Shown here: one piece after another, positions 19,814 through 29,565 of the stretch
Position numbering within the stretch: the stretch's first letter is position 1
How the letters are laid out: every line of letters starts with the position of its first letter
NCBI RefSeq assembly: GCF_000024625.1
Contig: NC_013407.1
Location: forward strand, 1,426,001-1,490,000
Length of the DNA: 64,000 nucleotides
Source of the DNA: Methanocaldococcus vulcanius M7
Lineage (GTDB): Archaea; AGJL01; Methanococci; Methanococcales; Methanocaldococcaceae
Direction: 5' to 3'
The notes under the pieces: model-generated
What the model was told of the DNA's origin: nothing
What the model saw: the letters and a program-made list of their open reading frames with translations, nothing else
Database searches by the model: none
Translations under genes and position numbers: made by a program

Positions 19814-21097
19814 CTATTTTTTAAGTATCCTCCTTCTAACCGCTTCTGCATGACCAAATAATCCTTCTGCCTCTGCCAATGTAATAACAATATCAGAAAT
19901 TTGTTTTAAACTTTCTTTATCCAATTTTTGATAAGTTATTTTCTTTAAAAACGTCTCTACATTCAATCCAGAACTCATTCTTGCAAATTGGGAAGTTGGC
20001 AAAACGTGGTTTGTTCCAGAGGCATAGTCCCCAACTGGAACGGGACTATATTCTCCCAAAAATACGCTTCCTGCATGATCTATCTTCTTTAAAATATCTT
20101 CTGGGTTTTTAGTCAATATCTCGAGGTGTTCTGGAGCGTATTTGTTAGAGAAGTTTATACACTCTTCCAAACTTCCGATAAGGATTGCAGAGTTTTTTAA
20201 TGCACTGTTAATTATTTCCTTTCTTTCAGCCCTATTTAACTCTTCCAAGATTTTTTCTTTTATTTCTAATGCTTTATCTTCTGATGTTGTTGTTATTACA
20301 CAGGAAGCGTTAGGATCATGTTCTGCCTGTGCGATAAAGTCCAGTGCAACGAACTCTGCATTGGCTGTCTCATCAGCAATGATTAAAACCTCTGAAGGTC
20401 CAGCTAAAAAGTCAATTGCCACTTCTCCATAAACTAACTTTTTAGCTACTGTAACATAGATGTTTCCGGGCCCTACGATTATATCTACTTTTGGAATTGT
20501 TTCTGTTCCATAGGCCAACGCTCCAATTGCTTGAACTCCTCCAACTTTGAATATTTCATCAACTCCTACAATATCTCCCGCTATTAATGTAGCTGGGTTC
20601 CCTTTACCCTCTTTTGTGGGTGGAGAGGTTATAACAATGTGTTTACATCCTGCTACTTTTGCAGGTATTGTGGTCATCAATACAGTTGAGGGGTAGAATG
20701 CTCTTCCACCTGGAACGTAGCATCCTACATTTTCTATTGCTCTAACTGTTTGTCCCAGTATAATTCCATCTTTTTTAACTTCCAAATCATTTATTTGCTC
20801 CATTTGTTTTTTGTGAAAATAAATTATATTCTCTTTTGCTTTTTCTATTGCCTCAATAACCTTATAGTCAACAAGGTTATATGCCTCTTCGATCTCCTCT
20901 CTACTTACCCTCAGCTCTTCCAATTCAACGCCATCAAACTTCTTAGTATAGTGTTTTACTGCCCTATCTCCATTTTTTTTAACGTCGTTTAATATTTTTG
21001 AGACAATCTGCATTATGTCTTCAAGATCTGATTTATTTCTGCATATGATCTTTTTTTCTTCTTCTTCTGTTAGTTCTCTTATTTTTTTGATTAGCAT
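19814..21097 (-). CDS. hisD: Histidinol dehydrogenase
   Basis: Performs the last two oxidations of histidine synthesis, from histidinol to histidine, with NAD and zinc. Conserved segments: GCYVPGGRAFYPSTVLM, GVQAIGALAYGTETIPKVD, VGPGNIYVTVAK, GPSEVLIIAD, AEHDPNASCVI (metal ligand His), and SGTNHVLPTSQFAR. The start at 21097 follows AGGTGG; a GTG at 21106 is less likely. It stands alone, as histidine genes are usually dispersed in Methanococcales. Confidence 0.96.
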   Translation of the reverse strand: MLIKKIRELTEEEEKKIICRNKSDLEDIMQIVSKILNDVKKNGDRAVKHYTKKFDGVELEELRVSREEIEEAYNLVDYKVIEAIEKAKENIIYFHKKQMEQINDLEVKKDGIILGQTVRAIENVGCYVPGGRAFYPSTVLMTTIPAKVAGCKHIVITSPPTKEGKGNPATLIAGDIVGVDEIFKVGGVQAIGALAYGTETIPKVDIIVGPGNIYVTVAKKLVYGEVAIDFLAGPSEVLIIADETANAEFVALDFIAQAEHDPNASCVITTTSEDKALEIKEKILEELNRAERKEIINSALKNSAILIGSLEECINFSNKYAPEHLEILTKNPEDILKKIDHAGSVFLGEYSPVPVGDYASGTNHVLPTSQFARMSSGLNVETFLKKITYQKLDKESLKQISDIVITLAEAEGLFGHAEAVRRRILKK

Positions 21098-21407
21098 TAC
21101 TTCCACCTACTTTATCTCATAAATAGCACACAAGATCATAATACAATCTCATAATAGGAATTGCATTTTTTAAATTATTTAATAAGATTTATATAACCCC
21201 TGCTTACAAATTATTTATTTGGAGTTATTTAATTTGTATTGGTATCAGTTGTGGTATTTAACTCCTGATGATGAGCATTTATATATTATATTTTCATATC
21301 CCCAATAATATGGATGTATTAAATATAGATATATTAATTCCTGGAATTAATTAGCGAATTGATACTTTAAAAATTAAAATCGTAAAAAATCACTTTGGGT
21401 GATACTG

Positions 21408-22322
21408 ATGATACTTTTTGAGTGGGGAACTTACAATGCATTATCTACGTTAAAGCAGGCAGCACTTCTTGGAACAAGAATAACGGAGATCCCTCCTGCT
21501 GTGCTTTCGAGAAGGTTATCTGCTGGCTACTATGAAAGTTATAGAAACTTGGGTAAAGAGTATTTTACGTGTATTTTAGCTCATGGACCATATTATAGCT
21601 TATCCTCTGAGAGAGGAGTTAAAGCACACCTTTCAGCAATCGAAAAGGCCACTCTTTGTGGGGCTGAGATATACAACTACCACCTTGGAAAGAGGGTGGG
21701 AGATGATCTAAACCGACACTTGGAGATCTTAAAAAAGTTTGCTGAGGTAAATGGAGATATGATCTACTCTCCTGAGCCATCAACCAACATCGGAGAGTTC
21801 GGAACTCTTGATGAACTTGAAGAACTTGTAAAAGCAGGAAAAGAAGAGGGAATAAAAATAATCCCTTCCCTGCAATTGGAAAATATATTTTTAAATGAAT
21901 TAGGCGTTTATGAAAACGATAATTTGGATGAGGCAAGTGAAAAAGCAGATGTAAAATGGTGGCTAAACATATTCAAACGAATGGATAAAATTTCTGATGA
22001 GATTATGCATTTTAGATTTTCACAGGTTATTGGATTAAAGTATGGTAAGAGGTTTTACAAAAAGAGAGTTCCTCTTGGAATGGGGTATCCTCCAATTGAA
22101 CCGTTAACAGAAGCGTTATCAATCTACTTAGTGGAAAACGCAATGAAAAGTAGTGAGGTTAAAAGAGCGTTGTTTGTATATACTGGACTTCCTGAGGTTA
22201 AGTATAAGGATTTAATAGATATTTATGCAATGATAATGAAGAAATCTGTTGACAAGCTTATGAGTAGAGATCACCAAGTTGAGTATGGGGACTTCTATAA
22301 AACGTTTGGTGAGGAGGAATAA
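21408..22322 (+). CDS. Endonuclease IV-like TIM-barrel protein (xylose isomerase-like family)
   Basis: About 304 residues of the AP-endonuclease family 2 fold: ILAHGPYYSLSS, NYHLGKRVGDDLNRHLEIL, IYSPEPSTNIGEFGTLDELEEL and IIPSLQLENIF. Some canonical Nfo metal ligands are recognisable (His in AHGPY and NYHLG, Glu in SPEPS), and a C-terminal RDHQVEYGDF remains. A DNA-repair role is plausible but unproven for this archaeal branch. ATG 21408 is preferred because GGTGAT precedes it. Confidence 0.75.
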   Translation: MILFEWGTYNALSTLKQAALLGTRITEIPPAVLSRRLSAGYYESYRNLGKEYFTCILAHGPYYSLSSERGVKAHLSAIEKATLCGAEIYNYHLGKRVGDDLNRHLEILKKFAEVNGDMIYSPEPSTNIGEFGTLDELEELVKAGKEEGIKIIPSLQLENIFLNELGVYENDNLDEASEKADVKWWLNIFKRMDKISDEIMHFRFSQVIGLKYGKRFYKKRVPLGMGYPPIEPLTEALSIYLVENAMKSSEVKRALFVYTGLPEVKYKDLIDIYAMIMKKSVDKLMSRDHQVEYGDFYKTFGEEE

Positions 22323-22374
22323 TCCTCTCCAAAATTTTCCTATCTTTTTTATTTATCTATTATTTACCTCTCTT

Positions 22375-23121
22375 TTAAATTCTTGTTCCAAAAAATTTAC
22401 ATGTGTTTTTATAGATGGTTTTTTTAACTTCTTCCTCTTCTTCCTCCTTTATTTTAGCGATCTCTTTTACTACAAGTTTAACATTTGCAGGTTCGTTTTT
22501 AACTCCTCTAATTGGGGATAAATATGGACTATCTGTCTCAGTTGTTAAAAACTCTAAGTCCAATCTTTTTACAAGCTCTTTATGATGTTCGGAAAAGCAT
22601 ACGAGAGTTGAGATCGAGATGAGATGCCCTTCTTTCCCTATTTCCTTAGCCAGATCAACATCTCCTCCATAGCAGTGAAACATCACATCAACTCTATTTT
22701 TCGTTATCTCAAAGATCTTTTTTTCAAATCCTCTGGCGTGAACCACTATTGGTTTATTTATCTCCTCCGCTAAGGATAAAAATTTTTTAAAAATTTTTTC
22801 CTGTCTTTCGTAGTTTTCATCTTTTATGTCCATCCCTATTTCTCCTACACCCAGTATCTTGTTTTTGTTAGCTTTTATTATGTTGTATACTTTATTAACT
22901 ACTTTATCATCAGCTCTAACTTTTGAAGGATGATACCCGAGTGTTATGTAAATATTGTACTTGTCTTTCAAATCTAATGCTCTTAAACATCCTCCTAAAC
23001 TTGCCCCGCTTGTTATTATCTCCACATTTTGTTTTTTAGATCGCTCTATAATTTCATCTCTGTTTTTGTTAAAGGCCTTATCTTCCATGTGGCAGTGTGC
23101 ATCCACATATTTTGAGTTCAT
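22375..23121 (-). CDS. TatD-related metal-dependent hydrolase/DNase
   Basis: An amidohydrolase-fold protein of about 248 residues: VDAHCHMEDKAF at the N-terminus (metal-binding HxH), GVGEIGMD, KPIVVHARGFEKKIF, MFHCYGGD and TTETDSPYLSP. Family members are 3'-5' DNases or hydrolases of uncertain substrate. The start at 23121 uses a GGAGGAT ribosome binding site that is formed by the last codons of pyrB, pointing to translational coupling. Confidence 0.87.
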   Translation of the reverse strand: MNSKYVDAHCHMEDKAFNKNRDEIIERSKKQNVEIITSGASLGGCLRALDLKDKYNIYITLGYHPSKVRADDKVVNKVYNIIKANKNKILGVGEIGMDIKDENYERQEKIFKKFLSLAEEINKPIVVHARGFEKKIFEITKNRVDVMFHCYGGDVDLAKEIGKEGHLISISTLVCFSEHHKELVKRLDLEFLTTETDSPYLSPIRGVKNEPANVKLVVKEIAKIKEEEEEEVKKTIYKNTCKFFGTRI

Positions 23122-23125
23122 GATT

Positions 23126-24055
23126 TTATCCTCCATTATCATGCTGATTTTCGTCTATTAACTTTTTTAAAATTGCCATTCTTACAGGGATTCCATAAAA
23201 ACTTTGTTTAAAATACTTTGCTTGTGGTAGGTTATCAACATCATAGTCAATTTCATCAACTCTCGGTAGTGGATGCATTATTATAAATTTTTTTCCAATT
23301 ACATAGTCCTTTTTTATTTTATAGCATCCTTTAACTTTCTCATACTCGTTAGGGTCTGGAAATCTCTCCTTTTGTATTCTTGTGATGTATAATACATCTA
23401 CATCATCTCCAATATCTTTTAAATCTTCTATCTCATAGAAGGTTATATTTTTCGACTTTAAATCATCAATTATATCTTTTGGCATTCTTAATTCTTTTGG
23501 AGAAACGAAATACATCTCCACATTATCAAAGAGCGAGAGAGCATAGACCAAAGAATGAACTGTCCTTCCATACTTTAAGTCCCCAACAAAGGCAATTTTT
23601 ATGCCATCTATTTTTCCGATCTCTCTTAATATTGTATAAAGGTCTAAAAGTGTTTGAGTAGGGTGTTGGTTGCTCCCATCTCCTGCGTTTATAATTGGAA
23701 CTTGGGAATATTCGCTTGCTAATCTTGAAGCTCCTTCATTTGGATGTCTCAAAACGATAATGTCTGCATATCCACTAATTACCCTAATTGTGTCTATTAA
23801 ACTCTCTCCTTTTGCTACGGAAGAGCTTTTCAAATCCGTCATTGTGATTACTTCTCCACCAAGTCGTTTCATTGCAGTTTCAAAACTTAACCGGGTTCTT
23901 GTAGATGGTTCATAAAAAATAGTTGCCAGTATCTTCCCTTCTAAAAGTTTTAAAGGTTTTTTTGTGTTTAATAGGTTTTCCATCTCTCTTGCCTCTTCAA
24001 GGATCTCTAATATCTCCTCCTTTCCTATATCTCTCATGGATATTAAATGCCTCAT
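23126..24055 (-). CDS. pyrB: Aspartate carbamoyltransferase catalytic subunit
   Basis: Condenses carbamoyl phosphate with aspartate in pyrimidine synthesis. Marks: the carbamoyl-phosphate loop FYEPSTRTRLSFE near residue 49, GDGSNQHPTQTLLDLYT, and MHPLPRVDEID. At 309 residues it is full length. The regulatory subunit PyrI is not adjacent. Its stop codon overlaps the ribosome binding site of the tatD-like gene. Confidence 0.97.
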   Translation of the reverse strand: MRHLISMRDIGKEEILEILEEAREMENLLNTKKPLKLLEGKILATIFYEPSTRTRLSFETAMKRLGGEVITMTDLKSSSVAKGESLIDTIRVISGYADIIVLRHPNEGASRLASEYSQVPIINAGDGSNQHPTQTLLDLYTILREIGKIDGIKIAFVGDLKYGRTVHSLVYALSLFDNVEMYFVSPKELRMPKDIIDDLKSKNITFYEIEDLKDIGDDVDVLYITRIQKERFPDPNEYEKVKGCYKIKKDYVIGKKFIIMHPLPRVDEIDYDVDNLPQAKYFKQSFYGIPVRMAILKKLIDENQHDNGG

Positions 24056-24094
24056 ACAGATCCCTTTAATATTTGATTTTTTTCATTTTATGTA

Positions 24095-24817
24095 TTAATT
24101 TAACACATTCACAACCTCTCCTACCACAATAACTCCCGGTGGTTTAATTCCTTCCTTCTTAGCTTTATTCACAATATTTCCAAGAGTTCCTTTTATAACT
24201 TTCTGGTTTTTGGTTGTGCCTTCAAGTATTATAGCCACTGGTGTATTTTCATTTCTTTTTGGATTTTTTAATAGATCATTGACTAATTTTTCCAAGTTTG
24301 TGATTCCCATTAAAATAACTATGGTGTCTGCATTTAGTTCGCTTAAATTAACTTGTTTTTTTTCTTTATCTTCTGCTTCATGTCCGGTAACAACAGTAAA
24401 CGAGGTAGCAACTTTCCTATGAGTTATTGGAATCTCTGCAACTTCTGGAACTGCTATTGCAGAAGTTATGCCTGGAATTATCTCGTAGGGTATATTATGT
24501 TTTTTTAATTCTAAGATCTCCTCTCCTCCTCTTCCAAAAACAAAGGGATCTCCTCCTTTTAATCTAACAACTAATTTTCCTTCTTTTGCCTTCTCAACTA
24601 ATATTTTATTTATCTCTTCCTGCTTAAAAGAGTGCATTCCTTTCCTTTTTCCAACGTATATTAACTCCACATTATCTTTTGCATAATCTAAGAGATCTTT
24701 CGATATTAAATTATCATAAACTATAACATCCGCCTTTTTAATGGCGTTTAATCCTTTTAATGTTATTAATTCAGGATCTCCCGGACCTGCTCCTACTAAG
24801 ATAACTTTTCCACACAT
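24095..24817 (-). CDS. cobA: Uroporphyrinogen-III C-methyltransferase
   Basis: Adds methyl groups at C2 and C7 of uroporphyrinogen III to give precorrin-2, feeding cobamide, F430 and haem-like cofactors. Motifs: VGAGPGDPELITLKG, YVGKRKGMHSFKQEEIN, LKGGDPFVFGRGGEE, PGITSAIAVPEVAEIPITHR. Length 240 residues and no fused HemD domain. Start preceded by AGGTGG. With hemA (36 kb) and cbiT (51.8 kb) it represents the tetrapyrrole pathway in the window. Confidence 0.95.
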   Translation of the reverse strand: MCGKVILVGAGPGDPELITLKGLNAIKKADVIVYDNLISKDLLDYAKDNVELIYVGKRKGMHSFKQEEINKILVEKAKEGKLVVRLKGGDPFVFGRGGEEILELKKHNIPYEIIPGITSAIAVPEVAEIPITHRKVATSFTVVTGHEAEDKEKKQVNLSELNADTIVILMGITNLEKLVNDLLKNPKRNENTPVAIILEGTTKNQKVIKGTLGNIVNKAKKEGIKPPGVIVVGEVVNVLN

Positions 24818-24836
24818 TTTTCCACCTTATTTTTAT

Positions 24837-25208
24837 TTATTTCTTTTGGTTATTTCTATTTTTTATTTCTTTCATTTTTTCTTTTTTCTCCCTGATCATT
24901 GGAATTCTATAAATTGCTCCACAGTTTAAGCATGTTATAACAACGTGAGGGTATGTTTTGCTTCTAACTCTAACTCTTGCGTTCTTCCCATATATTAAAA
25001 AGGTTCCACATTTTTTACATATCCTCCTCTTCCATTTCTTGGGAAATTTTATTCTCATCTTCATAGCAATTTTTCTCGCTAAAAACACGTATCTTTTTGC
25101 CCTCTCCCAGTTTCCTTTTTTTGCTTCTTCTTCGGCCAAATTCATTAATATATCTATCCTCTCGTAAGCAATCTTTTTTAATTTTTTCTCTAAAAACTTT
25201 TTTTTCAT
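24837..25208 (-). CDS. rnp4: Ribonuclease P protein component 4 (Rpp21)
   Basis: A 123-residue basic protein of the archaeal RNase P holoenzyme that matures tRNA 5' ends. Two N-terminal helices (KIAYERIDILMNLAEEEAKKG, ERAKRYVFLARKIAMK) are followed by a zinc ribbon with CKKCG and CLNCG pairs. It lies 17 bases downstream of mcm, consistent with an operon. Confidence 0.92.
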   Translation of the reverse strand: MKKKFLEKKLKKIAYERIDILMNLAEEEAKKGNWERAKRYVFLARKIAMKMRIKFPKKWKRRICKKCGTFLIYGKNARVRVRSKTYPHVVITCLNCGAIYRIPMIREKKEKMKEIKNRNNQKK

Positions 25209-25225
25209 AGTTATCCCTTAAACGT

Positions 25226-27349
25226 TTATAGCAATCCCCAAAACCCATGTCTTGGATTGAATATATCCCCAGCTTTTTTTAAATAATTCAGTGCATCATT
25301 GACATCCTTCTCTGATAGACCATATGATTCTGCCCTTTCTTTTATCTCCTCTTCTGGAGCTAAATTATCCTCCCTTAAAGCAGTTATTTCTTTTATTATA
25401 TTTAAAACAGCGTCCATTTTATCTCTTCTTGATTTTGGAGTTCCAGCTATTTTATCTAAGTCCAATGTTCCTGTCTCTGGATCGTAGGCGATTTGTTTTA
25501 AACACTCATCGATTATACCAATTGCCGTTTCAGCATCGATTTTCTCAACTTTATCAGAAAGTCGAGCTTTTGCATGCATTTCAGCGATTCTTATAACTGC
25601 CTCCAACTGTCTTGCAGTTATAGGGATTGGATTATCTCCTTCTCCTAATTTTCTCATCTCTAAGTAATATTTTTTTATAATGTTCTTTGCCTTTTCAGTC
25701 AGATGTGGCATTATTAACTTCTTCTCATCAAATTCTCCTAAGTAAATATTTTGATTTTCTTCAATATAGGCACAACTTCTTGCATAAATTATATAATATT
25801 TTAAAAGAGTTTCATCAACCTCTATCCCATCTATGTTTATTGAGCCAAGAATGCTGTAATCTTTCGTTGCTGTTTCGATGTGGGTGTTTAGTATATGTTC
25901 TGCTATTTCTTCATCGCTTTTTTTATTAGGTCTATCCATAAGAGGGAATATCAAATCAAATCTACTTAAAAGTGGAGCAGGAATATCTATTTGCTCAATA
26001 ACAGTTAAATTTCTATCAAATCTTCCTCTTTTTGGATTACAAGCTGCCAATACAGCACATCTCGCTGGCAACTTTACATTAATACCTCCTTTATTTACGT
26101 GTATTGTTTGACTCTCCATCGCCTCTAATATGTATTTCATAACATTTTTATCTACCGTTAACTCATCAATACATGCAGTTCCTTCATTAGCCCTAACAAA
26201 GACACCCGGCTTAACTACCCATCCATCACCGATTTCGGTAGCTTCCCTAATAACGTTAGCAGTTAATCCTCCTCCTGTTGCAGTAGTTACTGATGCATAA
26301 GCATTTTGAGGGAATAATCTTGCTATTCTTCTAAGCATGGTTGATTTACCAATTCCCGGATCTGTTATTAACAAGATATGGCTATCTCTTCTTAAAGGAG
26401 TTCCGTCTGGGAGAAATTTATAAGCTCCTTTTATTTGTTGTAAAAATATGGCCTTTTTTACTAATTCATATCCCTTTATCTGTGAGATCAGATAATCAGA
26501 AAGCAGATCTATGACGTTTTTTTTCTTTCCGATTTCATTTAAAGTTTCAATTATCTCCTCATTGCCTAATATGTCTCTAACTTCTATTTTTTGATAACTT
26601 TCAGCAATTTTAACATAGTTGCTTTTAACAAAAATTTCAAAAACAGGTAATTTTGGTTTTGTTCTCTTTTTTAAAACTGTTCCAACTACATCAACTCTTC
26701 CAGAATAGATTCCAGTACTATTCTCTAAAAAAACTTTTATACTTCTTGGAGGATCGTCTGGATTTTTCATCAAGTCGATTGGTTGTTGTATCTCTAACTC
26801 TTGTATGTTTATATATGATGACTCTTCTAAGTCAATAACCATCTCTTCCTTACAATCCCCATTATTACACACCACCTTCGGAATTTCAAAATAGTTGTGT
26901 ATTGTTTTGTATCTAATATTCCCACATCTTGGACACACAAAACATGCTCTTTTTAATAAAGCACAAACCTTTCCTGCCTTAACTATAACTCCTTCAAATT
27001 TTACTAATCTATTTATATCCTCCGCTGAAATCTCATCAATTAATTTTTCACAACCTTTTGGGTTTTTAAATGCAATTTGTATTTTTTCTAATTCTTTATC
27101 TTCTCCAAATAACTCAATATATGCCTTTTTAAATATGTCCAATATAACTTCCTCTACATCCTTTGGTCTCTCTACAATTATATCGTTAACCTCACACGCG
27201 TCTGGAAATTGCATTAAAAACCTTCCAACATCAAATTCGAAAATATCATTCTTTATTAGGTTTTTGGAAAGTTCCTCCTTTATAAAATTCTTTATCTTAA
27301 ATTCATATTTGCATCTAAAATCTTGCTCATCAAAAGTTATCACATTCAT
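25226..27349 (-). CDS. mcm: MCM replicative DNA helicase
   Basis: Hexameric 3'-5' helicase of about 707 residues. A zinc motif (CPRCG ... CNNGDC) lies in the N-terminal domain, then the AAA+ domain has Walker A TDPGIGKST, Walker B ACIDEL, sensor-type AACNP and the arginine finger LLSRFDLIF. A winged-helix domain follows to GFWGLL. Walker A begins with Thr where most MCMs have Gly. No intein is present. The start is ambiguous: ATG 27349 or GTG 27343 behind GGTGATGA. Methanocaldococcus genomes carry several MCM paralogues, so this need not be the only one. Confidence 0.94.
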   Translation of the reverse strand: MNVITFDEQDFRCKYEFKIKNFIKEELSKNLIKNDIFEFDVGRFLMQFPDACEVNDIIVERPKDVEEVILDIFKKAYIELFGEDKELEKIQIAFKNPKGCEKLIDEISAEDINRLVKFEGVIVKAGKVCALLKRACFVCPRCGNIRYKTIHNYFEIPKVVCNNGDCKEEMVIDLEESSYINIQELEIQQPIDLMKNPDDPPRSIKVFLENSTGIYSGRVDVVGTVLKKRTKPKLPVFEIFVKSNYVKIAESYQKIEVRDILGNEEIIETLNEIGKKKNVIDLLSDYLISQIKGYELVKKAIFLQQIKGAYKFLPDGTPLRRDSHILLITDPGIGKSTMLRRIARLFPQNAYASVTTATGGGLTANVIREATEIGDGWVVKPGVFVRANEGTACIDELTVDKNVMKYILEAMESQTIHVNKGGINVKLPARCAVLAACNPKRGRFDRNLTVIEQIDIPAPLLSRFDLIFPLMDRPNKKSDEEIAEHILNTHIETATKDYSILGSINIDGIEVDETLLKYYIIYARSCAYIEENQNIYLGEFDEKKLIMPHLTEKAKNIIKKYYLEMRKLGEGDNPIPITARQLEAVIRIAEMHAKARLSDKVEKIDAETAIGIIDECLKQIAYDPETGTLDLDKIAGTPKSRRDKMDAVLNIIKEITALREDNLAPEEEIKERAESYGLSEKDVNDALNYLKKAGDIFNPRHGFWGLL

Positions 27350-27553
27350 CACCAAACTGGAAATTTAAAAACTTAAAATCATTACAATAATATAGGTGTA
27401 TTGTTGATGTTGATCCTCAAAACTAATAAAATTTACTTATCACACTAAAACAGCAAAACTAAATATACAAATTAATAATAAGAGATAACTTTTTAACCCC
27501 ATTAAATAATATAACATCATCAAAAAACATGAAAAACTTTTTGGAGGGATAAG

Positions 27554-28207
27554 ATGAAATTCTTCTTAGATACTGCAAATGTTGAAGATATTAAAAAATA
27601 TGCTGAACTTGGATTAGTAGATGGAGTTACCACAAATCCCACATTAGTAGCAAAAGAAGGAAGGGATTTCTATGAAGTTGTGAAAGAGATCTGCCAAATT
27701 GTTGAAGGTCCAGTGAGTGCTGAGGTTATATCGACAGATGCGGAAGGAATGGTTAAAGAAGCAAGGGACTTGTCTAAAATAGCTGACAACATAGTTATAA
27801 AGATACCAATGACAAAAGATGGAATGAAAGCAGTCAAAATACTATCATCAGAAGGAATAAAAACAAACGTAACGTTAGTTTTCTCCCCATTACAAGCTCT
27901 ATTGGCTGCTAAGGCAGGAGCTACTTATGTCTCTCCTTTCGTAGGAAGATTGGATGACATTGGACATGTTGGAATGAAATTGGTTGAAGATGTGGTAAAG
28001 ATATATAAAAATTACGATATTAAAACAGAAGTTATCGTTGCCTCAGTAAGACACCCATGGCACGTTTTAGAAGCGGCTAAAATAGGAGCAGATATTGCTA
28101 CACTACCACCAGCAGTTATGGATAAACTCTTCAATCATCCACTAACCGACATCGGCTTAGAGAGATTCTTAAGGGACTGGGAAGAGTACTTAAAAAGTAG
28201 AAAATAA
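27554..28207 (+). CDS. tal: Transaldolase (MipB/TalC type)
   Basis: 217 residues of the short transaldolase subfamily: [35 protein letters not shown], the Schiff-base lysine in [38 protein letters not shown], and [12 protein letters not shown]. It transfers dihydroxyacetone units in the pentose phosphate network. Its last 37 bases are nearly repeated downstream at 28281-28317, around a GC-rich insert. Confidence 0.95.
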   Translation: MKFFLDTANVEDIKKYAELGLVDGVTTNPTLVAKEGRDFYEVVKEICQIVEGPVSAEVISTDAEGMVKEARDLSKIADNIVIKIPMTKDGMKAVKILSSEGIKTNVTLVFSPLQALLAAKAGATYVSPFVGRLDDIGHVGMKLVEDVVKIYKNYDIKTEVIVASVRHPWHVLEAAKIGADIATLPPAVMDKLFNHPLTDIGLERFLRDWEEYLKSRK

Positions 28208-28317
28208 TAGGCACTGCCGAGCGTCAGCGAGGTAGTGCATCCGTGGTATCCCAATAGGAGGTTTCCTCCTATGGTTTTTGAAGGACGAGGAAGAGTATTT
28301 AAAAAGTTAGGAAATAA
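28171..28317 (+). repeat. Near-direct repeat of the transaldolase 3' end flanking an insert
   Basis: Copy 1, 28171-28207, is the real gene end; copy 2, 28281-28317, is nearly the same sequence with a few substitutions and two compensating one-base indels, and also ends in TAA. The 73 bases between them are GC-rich. This suggests insertion with duplication or restoration of the target. Confidence 0.7.
28208..28280 (+). other. GC-rich structured insert with two strong hairpins (ncRNA or small mobile element)
   Basis: Hairpin 1 at 28211-28238 pairs GCACTGCC with GGTAGTGC. Hairpin 2 at 28251-28274 pairs CCA(A)TAGGAGG with CCTCCTATGG around a TTT loop, with one bulged A, followed by five Ts. High GC in this AT-rich genome is typical of structured RNA. 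It could also act as a terminator for tal. Confidence 0.55.
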
Positions 28318-28407
28318 ATAACTTTAATAATTTTTTTAATAATTTAATTTTTAATAATCATTTTAATAATCAATAACCTAAAATCTTATCAAAAATGGAG
28401 GGAGATT

Positions 28408-29565
28408 ATGAAGTTAGATGCGGTTAAAAGATTATTAATGATTCCTGGGCCAACAATGGTTTCACCAGAGGTCTTAAACGCAATGGCAATGCCAGTTATC
28501 GGTCATAGAACAAAAGATTACAGCAGTTTGTTGGAAGATACAGTTGAAAAGTTAAAAAAGGTCTTTATCACTGAAAACGACACATTCTTGATCACAGGAT
28601 CAGGAACGGCAGCAATGGATATGGCAATCTCAAACATAATAAAAAGAGGAGATAAGGTTCTAAACATTATCACAGGAAACTTTGGAGAGAGATTTGCAAA
28701 TATTGTTAATGCATACAAAGGAGAAGCAGTTAAATTAAATATTGAATGGGGAGATATGGCAGATCCAGAGGCAGTTAAGGAAATATTAGACAAACATGAT
28801 GATATTAAAGCAGTTACAGTTGTTCATAATGAAACATCAACAGGAGCAAGGAATCCAATAAAAGAGATTGGAGAAGTTGTTAAAGATTATAACGCTCTAT
28901 ACATAGTTGATACTGTCTCATCACTTGGAGGGGATTATGTAAATGTTGATAAATTCAATATAGATATTTGTGTCACTGGCTCTCAGAAATGTTTAGCAGC
29001 TCCACCAGGATTATCGGCTATAACAGTTAGTGAAAAGGCATGGGAAGTTATTAAAAAGAATGACGACAAAGTTGGTTTCTATCTGGATCTGTTAGCATAC
29101 AAAAAATACTATGAGGAGAAGCGGCAAACTCCATACACACCATCAGTTAATTTAACCTATGCAATGAATGTTGCATTGGACTTGGTTTTAGAGGAAGGAA
29201 TTGAAAATAGAGTTAAAAGACATGAAAGATTAGCAAAAGCAACAAGAGCAGCGTTAGAAGCGATGGGCATAGAGTTGTTTGCTAAGGAGAGAGCAAGGTC
29301 AGTAACAGTTACATCAGCAAAATATCCGGAAGGAATCGAAGACAGCAAATTTAGAGGTATATTAAGCAATAAATATAATATTGTTGTTGCTGGTGGGCAG
29401 AAACACTTAGCTGGAAAGATATTTAGAATTGGACATATGGGTATCTGTGGAGAGAAAGAAGTTTTAGCAACACTTGCCTGTGTAGAATTAGCATTAAAAG
29501 AACTTGGCTTTGAAGTTAAAGATAGTGGAGTTGAAGTAGCAAAAGATGTTTTGTTAGAAGAATAA
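28408..29565 (+). CDS. Class V aminotransferase (serine-pyruvate/alanine-glyoxylate type)
   Basis: A PLP enzyme of 385 residues: MIPGPTMVSPEVLNAM, the GSGTAAMDMAI substrate loop, VHNETSTGARNPIKEIG, VDTVSSLGGDYVNVD (Asp on the pyridine ring) and the Schiff-base lysine in CVTGSQKCLAAPPGL. The amino donor cannot be read from sequence; alanine, serine or aspartate are all used in the family. In M. jannaschii the homologue also follows transaldolase. Confidence 0.9.
   Translation: MKLDAVKRLLMIPGPTMVSPEVLNAMAMPVIGHRTKDYSSLLEDTVEKLKKVFITENDTFLITGSGTAAMDMAISNIIKRGDKVLNIITGNFGERFANIVNAYKGEAVKLNIEWGDMADPEAVKEILDKHDDIKAVTVVHNETSTGARNPIKEIGEVVKDYNALYIVDTVSSLGGDYVNVDKFNIDICVTGSQKCLAAPPGLSAITVSEKAWEVIKKNDDKVGFYLDLLAYKKYYEEKRQTPYTPSVNLTYAMNVALDLVLEEGIENRVKRHERLAKATRAALEAMGIELFAKERARSVTVTSAKYPEGIEDSKFRGILSNKYNIVVAGGQKHLAGKIFRIGHMGICGEKEVLATLACVELALKELGFEVKDSGVEVAKDVLLEE

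Noticed and set aside
21222-21275. Possible C/D box RNA (GGAGTTA/TAACTCC stem with TGATGA nearby)
   Set aside because: Boxes are in the wrong order and no D'/C' pair or guide region can be placed.
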